Assembly: GCA_016715995.1 (NCBI GenBank) | Contig: JADJXF010000025.1 | Coordinates: forward strand, 21,552-85,551 | Direction of reading: 5' to 3' | DNA from: Flavobacteriales bacterium | GTDB lineage: Bacteria; Bacteroidota; Bacteroidia; Flavobacteriales_F; PHOS-HE28 | Length of the DNA: 64,000 nucleotides | Part shown: positions 20,159 through 27,612 of the stretch, one piece after another | Layout of the letters: every line of letters begins with the position of its first letter | Numbering within the stretch: position 1 is the first letter of the stretch | The notes under the pieces: model-generated | What the model was told of the DNA's origin: nothing | Databases searched by the model: none | Seen by the model: the letters and a program-made list of their open reading frames with translations, nothing else | Position numbers and translations under genes: made by a program

Positions 20159-22504
20159 ACACTAGTTCTAAGAAAGGCGCCGACCGCTTGATCCCTGATC
20201 AGGACAAGGGGGTTTCCGGCAAGGAAATAAAGGCGCGAGATGACATGTCGGACCTGCGCAATGTGGATGGCAACGGCCACGTGACCGGTCGCTCGACTTA
20301 TCTGGACGATATCCCGGTGCAACAGGGTACGCTCTACGCGCTGCCTTACGACGCACCTACGGCGCACGCGCACATTAAGAAGCTCGATGTGAGCGAAGCG
20401 GCTGCGTTCCCCGGCGTAGTGCGGATCCTCACCTTCAAGGACATTCCCGGCGAGAACCAGATCGGCGGCATCATCGCGGACGAGCCGTTGTTCGCAGAAC
20501 ACGAGATCCACTTCTGGGGCATGCCGGTGGCGCTGATCATCGCCACGAGCGAGCATGCGGCCGTGCAGGCGCGCAAGCTCATCACCATCGAGCTGGAGGA
20601 ACTGCCTGTCATCACCGACCCACGCGAAGCCCGGGCGAAAGGTGAATTGATCGTTCCACCGCGCACGTTCAAACTCGGTGACACGAAGAGTGTGTGGAGC
20701 GAATGTGCGCACGTGATCGAAGGGCGCGCGGACACGAACGGTCAGGAGCACCTGTACATCGAGACACAGGGCGCATACGCATACCCAACGGAGCACGACA
20801 GCATCCGCATCGCTTCGAGCACGCAAGGCCCAACGGCGGTTCAACGCACCATCGCACGCGTGCTGGGCATCCCCATGCACCGCATTGAAGTGGATGTGAC
20901 CCGTCTCGGTGGCGGCTTCGGCGGCAAGGAGGATCAAGCGTCAGCGTGGGCAGCGTTGGTGGCGCTTGCTGCCTTTATCCTGAAAAAGCCCGTTAAGCTC
21001 GCGATGCACCGCATGGACGACATGCGCATGACCGGCAAGCGGCATCCATACAGCAGCGATTTCAAGATCGGCTTCGACAAGGAGCTGAAGATCGTGGCGT
21101 ACGAGGCCAGCTTCCACCAGAATGCCGGTGCTGCTGCTGACTTGTCACCTGCCGTCATGGAGCGCACCCTCTTCCACTCGACCAACAGCTACTTCGTACC
21201 GAACGTGGAGGTGACCGCCTACTCCTGCCGCACGCACCTGCCGCCTAACACGGCATTCCGAGGCTTCGGTGGCCCGCAAGGCATGTTCGTGATCGAATCC
21301 GCGATCGCGAAAGCGGCACAAGAACTCGGCGTGAGTGCGCGGGAGATCCAGGAACGCAACCTGTTGCAGGAAGGTGACGAGTTCTCTTACGGCCAGATCG
21401 CGCAGCGCGTGAACGCATCACCCGCTTGGGAACTCGCCGCGAAGACCTTCGATTTCGCGAAACAGCAAGCCGAGATCGATGCCTTCAACGCGAAGAGCGC
21501 AACACACGTGAAAGGCATGGCCATCATGCCCATCTGCTTCGGCATCTCGTTCACCAATACGCCGATGAACCATGCGCGGGCGCTGGTCCATGTGTACCAG
21601 GACGGCAGCGTGGGCGTGAGCACCGGGGCGGTGGAAATGGGTCAGGGCGTGAACACCAAGATGGTTCAGGTCGCAGCGGCCGTTTTCTCAATCGACCCGT
21701 CGCGGGTGAAGATCGAAAGCACCAACACCACGCGCGTAGCGAACACCAGTCCCAGCGCGGCCAGCGCCACGGCGGACCTGAACGGCAAGGCGCTGGAGAT
21801 CGCCTGCAATGCGATCCTCGCACGGCTGCAGGAGAAGGCATCACGCATCCTCAAGAGCACACCGGACGCGATCACCATCGTGAACGAAGCGCGTGCTGAA
21901 CAACGGCCAGCCCACCGACCTCGACTGGAAGAAGCTCGTGCACGCCGCGCACTGGGACCGCGTGAACCTGAGCGAGAGCGGCCACTACGCCACGCCGGAG
22001 ATCCACTTCGACAAGACGAAGGAGAAGGGCCATCCCTTCGCTTATCACGTCTATGGCACGGCAGCGGTGATGGTCACGGTGGACTGCATCCGCGGCACCT
22101 ATGAGATCGATGCGGTGAAGCTGGTACACGACTTCGGCAAGCGCATGAACGACTCGGTGGACATCGGCCAGATCGAAGGCGGCCTGGTGCAGGGCCTCGG
22201 CTGGATGACGATGGAGGAGATCGTCTACAACGACAAAGGCAAGCTCCTGAGTAACGCGCTGAGCACCTACAAGGTGCCCGACATCCACAGCGTACCGAAG
22301 GAGATCACGATCGAGGCGCTACCGACCGACGGCCACCCGCTGGCCATCCGCCGCAGCAAGGCCGTGGGTGAGCCACCGCTGATGTACGGCATCGGGGTGT
22401 ACTTCGCGATCCAGAACGCGATCAGGGCCTTCCGGCCGGATGCGCGCATGGTGTTCGATGCGCCGTACACGCCGGAGAAGGTGTTGATGAGCTTGTACAA
22501 ATAG
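20155..22504 (+). CDS. xdhB: Xanthine dehydrogenase molybdopterin subunit (one-base frameshift)
   Basis: Catalytic Mo-cofactor subunit oxidising hypoxanthine/xanthine to urate. The first frame runs to 22104 but loses homology after VNEA near 21890. Homology resumes in the next frame with VLNNGQPTDLDWKKL from 21893 to the stop at 22504, so one extra base lies about 21880-21893. The repaired length is about 782 residues, normal for the family. Visible motifs are GGGFGGKEDQ, FRGFGGPQGM, EMGQGVNTK and the C-terminal KAVGEPPL with the catalytic Glu. It is unclear whether the frameshift is real or an assembly error. Confidence 0.92.
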
Positions 22505-22510
22505 GTTTCG

Positions 22511-23026
22511 ATGAGATACCGCATTTTCAAACTAGTGGCAGTGTTCATAGCCGGTCAGTTCGTGATGTGTTCAACAAACAAAAACTACAAGCTAGACTAC
22601 GATCAGATGATTATTCTCGATGCTGAGTCTCTCGGAGAGGCTGGCATTGGAGAAGCATATCAAGTGCTGCTTCCGAAGCTCCGTGAATTCGTGAAGGATC
22701 CGGCAAAAGTTGAAGAGTTGGAAGACCCGGATCCACCGTCCTACTCTGTGCGAAGCCAAGGAGTCGAGTACGTCGTCTATGCACCGGAGCTCCCTGAAGA
22801 AGGGGGGCAAAGCTGGGGGAGAGCGACTTATGCGTTCTTCCGCATCGTCAATCAACAGCTAGAGCACTCCTCAATCCGTTTCTATGCCATAAACGGTGGT
22901 AATGATCTCGGTGGAATGTTCCTCACCGAGTCCGAGAGCGCCGCCGCAAGGCTTTCACTTCCGAATAAAACCGATTGGCCATACCTGCCGACGAATGAGG
23001 CTCCATGGTTCGGCCAGTATCACTAG
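22511..23026 (+). CDS. Hypothetical secreted or membrane-anchored protein in a low-GC patch
   Basis: 171 residues. It begins with a short basic-hydrophobic segment (RYRIFKLVAVFIAGQFVMC) that could be a signal anchor; the Cys lacks a proper lipobox. The remainder is acidic and soluble, with no motif I recognise. Base composition is clearly more A/T-rich than the neighbours, suggesting later acquisition. It starts 6 bases after the xdhB stop and converges on the next gene, overlapping it tail-to-tail by 4 bases. Function unknown. Confidence 0.6.
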   Translation: MRYRIFKLVAVFIAGQFVMCSTNKNYKLDYDQMIILDAESLGEAGIGEAYQVLLPKLREFVKDPAKVEELEDPDPPSYSVRSQGVEYVVYAPELPEEGGQSWGRATYAFFRIVNQQLEHSSIRFYAINGGNDLGGMFLTESESAAARLSLPNKTDWPYLPTNEAPWFGQYH

Positions 23027-23610
23027 GCTGACGAAGACTCCACCTGCGTGTCAAGAATGCCACGCATAAGGACTAGCGAGAACTTCACTCCATCTTTTTC
23101 GGGCAACAAGTCCTTCAGCAAGATTCGAGAGTCTGGGTTGTACTCCACCGGGAACTGAATAGAGAGATAAGTCATTCTCTTCTTGTTGGCTTCCCAGAAG
23201 CGGTACTTCACTTCCTTTCGGCCTTGATACTTCTTGAGGAAGCGGTCTATTGATTGGCCTTCCTTGTTCCAATTGACCAACGCTCCACTCACCCATACAT
23301 CATCCCAAGAATCGAAGAGTGGAAAATGTGCAACGACATTCCTAATGAACTTGAACAGCTCGCTTGCTATCTCTGATTCCATTGGTGGACGGGACTTCTT
23401 CATTTGCTCCAAGACCCATCCGATTGGCTCATAGTTGAGCAACTCACCATAGACTGCGAACACCTCCTTGACCTTGGCGTAGCGGTACCAAGGCTCCTTG
23501 GTCCAAAACGAATCGGCCATCAGCTCATCGAACAGGTCATAAAACCGATCGTATGCGAGCGTCAGGAACTGCACTTCTGCTGGTGTCGGGCGAGGGTCTG
23601 CGGCCATCAC
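23023..23610 (-). CDS. Hypothetical protein with HEPN-like RNxxxH motif
   Basis: 195 residues, helical in the first two thirds, no signal peptide. Residues 80-96 (EIASELFKFIRNVVAHF) contain R90-N-V-V-A-H95, which fits the Rx4-6H active-site pattern of HEPN nucleases, including the common Asn after Arg. The C-terminal third (YLSIQFPVEYNP ... LVLMRGILD) looks beta-rich and is not recognised. Codon usage and A/T content match the convergent neighbour and not the flanking purine genes. HEPN membership is inferred from one short motif only. Confidence 0.58.
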   Translation of the reverse strand: MMAADPRPTPAEVQFLTLAYDRFYDLFDELMADSFWTKEPWYRYAKVKEVFAVYGELLNYEPIGWVLEQMKKSRPPMESEIASELFKFIRNVVAHFPLFDSWDDVWVSGALVNWNKEGQSIDRFLKKYQGRKEVKYRFWEANKKRMTYLSIQFPVEYNPDSRILLKDLLPEKDGVKFSLVLMRGILDTQVESSSA

Positions 23611-23661
23611 TTGATGCTTGGTCTGAGCAATATAGCTGCGGCATTTCGCGTGACGGATTGA

Positions 23662-23714
23662 AGCGGAAAGCCCGCAAGCGCTGTAATCAGCGCGCGGACT
23701 TGGAGCGGAAAGCC
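23662..23714. repeat. Direct repeat AGCGGAAAGCC with central hairpin
   Basis: Two copies of AGCGGAAAGCC (23662-23672 and 23704-23714) flank a perfect hairpin GCGCTG-TAAT-CAGCGC (23678-23693). It lies in the ~145-base gap between the low-GC pair and the aldolase gene and may mark an insertion boundary. Confidence 0.5.
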
Positions 23715-23755
23715 GGACCCTGGCTGCATTTGAGCCGGGGGCACGCCCTAATGAC

Positions 23756-25187
23756 CTACTTCTTCCTCCGCCCTTCGAGGATCTTCAGGAACGAGCGCGT
23801 CCGGATCTCCGCCAACGAAAGCCCCGTGGCCAGCGCCTCCTGCTCGCTGATGGCCCCGCAATTCAGCCCGCGCAGGAAGTAGTTGAGCAGGCCCTGACCG
23901 GTCGCGGCATCGTCGAAGACATCGCTGGTGAGCGTGGCGCGCGCGGCGCGTTCCACGAAGGCCTTGAGGCGCGCGGCGGCATCGTCGTAGCTCTCCAGGA
24001 AGAAGCTGTAGACGGCGGCGTAAGCGCATGGGGAATTGCGCGGGGTTGAGGTCCCAGCCCTGGTAGAGGCCTTTCCAGAGCGAGTGGCGCGTGTGGTCAT
24101 ACGCCTTCTTCCAGTTGCGGTGTACCACGGCCTTGTTCTCCGCGCGTTGCTTCGGCGTCAGTTTCGCTCCTCTGTGCGGACCGATGGGCATCACGTTGGT
24201 GGCGCCGTCGCTGAGCCAGATCCCCGTGGCGCCGAGCGAGACCTTCATCATCATGTGCGCGAAATCGCACACGGCGTGGCCCATGTCCTGGTACTTCGCG
24301 GTGATGTTGTTGGCGGCCGTGTAGTCGTAGGTGCCGAAGGCCGTGGCGATCATGCGGCCCTTGCTGGAGAGCACGTAGCGCCGCAGCGGGTTGCTGCCGT
24401 CCGCGCCGATCACGGACTGCGTGGTCTCCACCATCATCTCCATCTTCAGCGCGTTCTTCGGGATCTTGGTATTGCTCTCGATCGCTTCGAAGAGTTGCAC
24501 CAGCGCCGTGATCTGCTCGGGGATCGTCACCTTCGGCAGCATCACCACGAAGTTGTCGGGCAGTTTGCCGTTGGTGGCTTTGGCGAGCGTGGTGAGGAAG
24601 ATGTCCAGCGTGCGCGCGCCGCGCTCCTTCAGGTCCTCGGTGAAGGGCTTGATGCGGATGCCGATGAAGGGCGGCAGCGACTTCGCTTTCATCCCCTTGG
24701 CCACTTCCAGCGCGGCCTGCACGGCCGTGGCATCCTCCTCTTCCCAGCTACGGTTGCCGAAACCGTCCTCGAAGTCGATGCGGAAATCCTCCAGCGCCTC
24801 AGTGCGCAGCTTGTGGATCACCTTGTTGTAGGTGGCGTAGGCGAGCCAGCCCGTTTCATCCTTGCGTTTGGCGGGCGTCAACTTGTCGAAACGCTTCACC
24901 AGCTTGGCGATGTCGGCCGGTTTCTTCGGCAGCTTCTCGTGGCCGGGCAGTTCCAGCGCGCGGGCGAACTCCGTGAAGTCAGCAGCATTCTCGAGCAGCG
25001 TCTTCAGCGCGGCGTTGGCCATCTTCTGTGCGGTGTCGGCGCGGAAAAGGTCGGCGCCGCCGTACACGGTATGCACGGGCTGGCGGTCGGGGCGGTCGCC
25101 GGGGTAGATGGCTTGGAAGGCTTTGTTGGCCCTGCCGAGCGTGGCGAGGATGCGTGACGAGTCAGACTTGGGAATGGAGAAGTTCAT
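23756..25187 (-). CDS. DUF6986/CitE-like aldolase family protein (one-base frameshift)
   Basis: Member of the HpcH/HpaI/CitE-malate-synthase-like TIM-barrel superfamily, close to the group annotated DUF6986 or phosphoenolpyruvate kinase. Landmarks are YPGDRPDRQPVHTVYGGAD, the metal-site motif RIDFEDGFGNR, LPKVT, MVETTQS, FGTYDYTAANNI and YQGWDLNPAQFP. The frame shifts after NPAQFPMR: one extra base at about 24022 breaks the expected R-YAAVYSFFLES, and the correct frame then runs to the stop at 23756. Repaired length is about 476 residues. It sits at the end of the ureide genes, where the enzyme acting on ureidoglycolate or glyoxylate is otherwise missing. The reaction is unknown. Confidence 0.82.
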
Positions 25188-25194
25188 CGGGGTG

Positions 25195-25680
25195 AATATC
25201 GAACATCGAACACTGAATTTCGAATGTCGAAGTGAATGCAGGGCCCGCGATCACTTCGCTGCGCGCAGGTTCGCTTCGGCCGTGCGTACGCTTGCCACGA
25301 AGATGGCGGTCAACTCATTGCATTCGGTCAAGCCTGCCTTAACCAGATCGTGCTCCTTCAAAAGGCCGGAGCGATCGATGATCTTCAGACAGACCCGACA
25401 CTCGCGCAACTCCTTGAGGCAGATCTTGACTTTATGGATGAAGTCCTTCCGCGATTCGCCGCTCTGCGCTTCGCCATAGTTCAGTGCGGGAGAAGTACCT
25501 GAACGCGTGAGCTGCCCGGAAAGATGTTGACCCGCGTACGACTTTGGGAGAGCATCGGCCACTTTCAACATCAACACCGAGAAGTCGACCAACCGATCCT
25601 CCAGGTCGAACTTCCTCGGTTGAACTGTCCCGGGCATTTCACTTCGATGTTCAGTGTTCGCCATTCAATGTTCGATATTT
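25195..25680 (-). mobile_element. Putative small element: four-helix-bundle gene between inverted repeats
   Basis: Imperfect inverted repeats of ~45 bases (25195-25239 and 25635-25680) both start AATATCGAACAT from the outside and end CGAAGTGAA...TGC inside. Within each arm, short CGAACA/GAACACTGAA units recur. They enclose one gene of the 23S-IVS/four-helix-bundle family and nothing else. The unit fills the gap between the aldolase and uraH genes exactly, as an inserted element would. Confidence 0.55.
25251..25637 (-). CDS. Four-helix-bundle protein (23S rRNA IVS / Avd-like family)
   Basis: 128 residues from ATG 25637; an ATG at 25664, inside the inverted repeat, would add nine residues. The pattern KFDLEDRLVDFSVLMLKVADALPKS, then HLSGQLTRSGTSPALNYGEAQ, then FIHKVKICLKELRECRVCLKII matches the TIGR02436/bacterial four-helix-bundle family. 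That family includes proteins encoded in 23S rRNA intervening sequences and the Avd accessory proteins of diversity-generating retroelements. No reverse transcriptase or template repeat is nearby, so it is not a retroelement component here. Its flanking inverted repeats suggest it travels as a small unit. Confidence 0.87.
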   Translation of the reverse strand: MPGTVQPRKFDLEDRLVDFSVLMLKVADALPKSYAGQHLSGQLTRSGTSPALNYGEAQSGESRKDFIHKVKICLKELRECRVCLKIIDRSGLLKEHDLVKAGLTECNELTAIFVASVRTAEANLRAAK

Positions 25681-25681
25681 C

Positions 25682-26023
25682 CTAGCTCCCCCGATACGTC
25701 GAGAACCCCCAGGGGCTCAACAGCAGCGGCACATGGTAATGCCCATCAGCCGCCACTTCGAACACCACCTCGATATAGGGGTAGAAGCTCTTGGTCTTGT
25801 GCTCGCTGAAGTAGGCCGAAACATCGAAGCGAACCCGGTAGATGCCTGCGGGCAGCGGCGTGTTCTCCGGAACGAAATCGGGGATGCGGCCATCGGCGTT
25901 GGTGCTGCCCATGGCAAGGTCGTCCCACTGGTCGGGGCCAGCGGAGCTTTGGAGGGTGACGCGAACTCCCCGGGCGGGCATACCGCGCGCGGTGTCTAGG
26001 ATGTGGGTGGAGATTGTGCTCAT
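25682..26023 (-). CDS. uraH: 5-Hydroxyisourate hydrolase
   Basis: 113 residues, the usual size for a periplasmic-type or cytosolic transthyretin-related hydrolase; no signal peptide is visible. It starts STISTHILDTARGMPARGV (His6 of the active site), contains HYHVPLLLSPWGFSTYRGS, and ends with the diagnostic YRGS tetrapeptide. It opens 5-hydroxyisourate to OHCU, directly after urate oxidation by PuuD and before UraD. An 89-base gap with a long inverted repeat separates it from uraD. Confidence 0.95.
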   Translation of the reverse strand: MSTISTHILDTARGMPARGVRVTLQSSAGPDQWDDLAMGSTNADGRIPDFVPENTPLPAGIYRVRFDVSAYFSEHKTKSFYPYIEVVFEVAADGHYHVPLLLSPWGFSTYRGS

Positions 26024-26035
26024 GAATTCAATTTA

Positions 26036-26107
26036 GCCGCAGAGGCGCAGGGACGCAGAGGAATCAAGCGAAGGAATGCATTCTCTGCGCCTTTGCGCCT
26101 CTGCGGC
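26036..26107. repeat. 25-bp inverted repeat (GCAGAGGCGCAG family)
   Basis: Arms 26036-26060 and 26083-26107 match at 22 of 25 positions as inverted copies, enclosing 22 bases. The right arm ends 5 bases before the uraD stop. In RNA it would form a very stable hairpin. It resembles a CGCAGAGGCGCAGAG palindrome seen between genes in many bacteria. Confidence 0.75.
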
Positions 26108-26112
26108 CATCA

Positions 26113-26616
26113 TCATGCAAGAAGCTTCTTCAACCGTATCCGCGTGATCTTGTTCTGTTCCGCGGCGGCGATCATTACTTCGGTCTTGGGGTCGTTGGGC
26201 ATGCGGGCTTCCAGCAGCGCGAGCATCTCGGCCGCGCTCTTGCCCGTGGCGCACACGATGAAGATGTGACCGAATTTCTCTTCGTAGTCAGCATTGCCTT
26301 TAGCGAGGCGCTCCAAGACGGCACGGTCCGCGCCCTGCACACCTTTCTGCTCACCGCCGGCCCAGGCCTTCGTGTTGGCATACTTCTTCGCGAGACTCTC
26401 CACATCACCGATGCGCGGATGGCCCTGAAACGCCTCGAGGTAGTCGTCCACATCGCACTCCTCCCATATCGTATCGCTGATCTCAGTCATCTCGGCCAGG
26501 CTCTCGAATGGGCGACCGATCACCATGCGTTCAACCCAGCGTTGGGCAGCGCAGCATTGGGCAAACGCAGCCGTCGCATCGGCTTCGCTCAGTCGGTTCA
26601 GTTGGTCGAGGGTCAT
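26113..26616 (-). CDS. uraD: OHCU decarboxylase
   Basis: 167 residues from ATG 26616, which overlaps the alc stop by 4 bases (ATGA) and begins MTLDQLNRLSEADATAAF; a longer frame to 26700 has no homology. Motifs include ERMVIGRPFESL, FQGHPRIGD (catalytic His in the HPRIG motif), EQKGV and NADYEEKFGHIFIVCATGKSA. It decarboxylates 2-oxo-4-hydroxy-4-carboxy-5-ureidoimidazoline to (S)-allantoin. Confidence 0.94.
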   Translation of the reverse strand: MTLDQLNRLSEADATAAFAQCCAAQRWVERMVIGRPFESLAEMTEISDTIWEECDVDDYLEAFQGHPRIGDVESLAKKYANTKAWAGGEQKGVQGADRAVLERLAKGNADYEEKFGHIFIVCATGKSAAEMLALLEARMPNDPKTEVMIAAAEQNKITRIRLKKLLA

Positions 26617-27611
26617 GCGATCGTGCCCCAAAGGCGCATCCGGCTCACTCCTCCATCGGGGAAGATGCTCAAACGTACATGCGTCACGGGTTCCTTGCAC
26701 GAGACCTCCTGCTCATAGTGGTGCTCGTGGTCGGCTTGGAGCTTGGCGCGTTCGATGATGGTGCTCCATTTCGCGTTCGACAGGTCGTCCGTGGCGCTGT
26801 TCGTTCCTTCCAGCGTGAAAGTGTCCGGGTAGTTGCCCTTGAAGTGGCAGGTATCGATGAGCGCCTTCTTGATGATGCCCTTGTGCGCCAGTCGCACGAT
26901 CACCCAATCGCGGTTGTTCGGTGTGCGGTTGCGTTTGGTCTCCCAGCCATCGCCCATGTTCACGCCGCGGCCGGGCATGATCAGGTTGTTCATGTGGCTG
27001 AAGAACATGTCGTTGCATTGTATGGCCAGCGCGCCGTTCTGCGCAGCGACCAAGTCAACGACCTCATCGGGCTTCACGCGTGACCAGTCGCGTTGTACTT
27101 CGCCGTAGACACGCAGCCGGGCCACGCCTCCATCGGGGTAGATATGGAGTCGAACATGCGTGGCCAGCGGCAAGGCTGACTTGGCTTCCACGAAATGCTG
27201 GGATCCAGGGTTCAACGTGGTCCTTGGTAGTACTTCCACCCATTCCGCGCCTTCGCCGTCATCGTTCGGTAGTCCGTTCGGGGCATAGCAGGCTTCGATG
27301 GAACAAGCCTGCGGCTGATTGCCGAGGAAGTGCGCCGTATCCACATCGAAGCCCTTGATCGTGCCCGCAGCGCCAAGCTGGATGATCGCGATGTCGTGCC
27401 CCTCCGTGCGTTTGCGGCGGCTTTCCCAGCCGTCCATCCACTTGCCGCGGTCGGTGTACTTGTCAGCGATGAAGATGGGCTTGCCCGGCTTGATCAGGTT
27501 CTCCTTCTCCGCGAAGAAGTCATCGGTACACCACAGGACTTTGCCCCCGAAGCGCTCGGCGGCGAGGTCGATGAGGTGGGTGAAGGCGGGCGCCTCAGTA
27601 TCACTCTTCAT
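26613..27611 (-). CDS. alc: Allantoicase
   Basis: 332 residues made of two homologous jelly-roll halves. Each half has the paired signature DDFFAEKENLIKPG / NDMFFSHMNNLIMPG, a KWMDGWESRRKR / GDGWETKRNR motif, and a closing HVRL-IYPDGGVARLR / HVRLSIFPDGGVSRMR. It hydrolyses allantoate to ureidoglycolate and urea. The gene begins one base after the allB stop and overlaps uraD, so allB-alc-uraD is tightly coupled. The symbol alc is used for the aerobic allantoicase family; there is no allantoate amidohydrolase (AllC) in the window. Confidence 0.95.
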   Translation of the reverse strand: MKSDTEAPAFTHLIDLAAERFGGKVLWCTDDFFAEKENLIKPGKPIFIADKYTDRGKWMDGWESRRKRTEGHDIAIIQLGAAGTIKGFDVDTAHFLGNQPQACSIEACYAPNGLPNDDGEGAEWVEVLPRTTLNPGSQHFVEAKSALPLATHVRLHIYPDGGVARLRVYGEVQRDWSRVKPDEVVDLVAAQNGALAIQCNDMFFSHMNNLIMPGRGVNMGDGWETKRNRTPNNRDWVIVRLAHKGIIKKALIDTCHFKGNYPDTFTLEGTNSATDDLSNAKWSTIIERAKLQADHEHHYEQEVSCKEPVTHVRLSIFPDGGVSRMRLWGTIA

Positions 27612-27612
27612 T

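Noticed and set aside
25251..25637. Possible diversity-generating retroelement because of the Avd-like protein
   Set aside because: No reverse transcriptase, template repeat or C-type-lectin target lies nearby.
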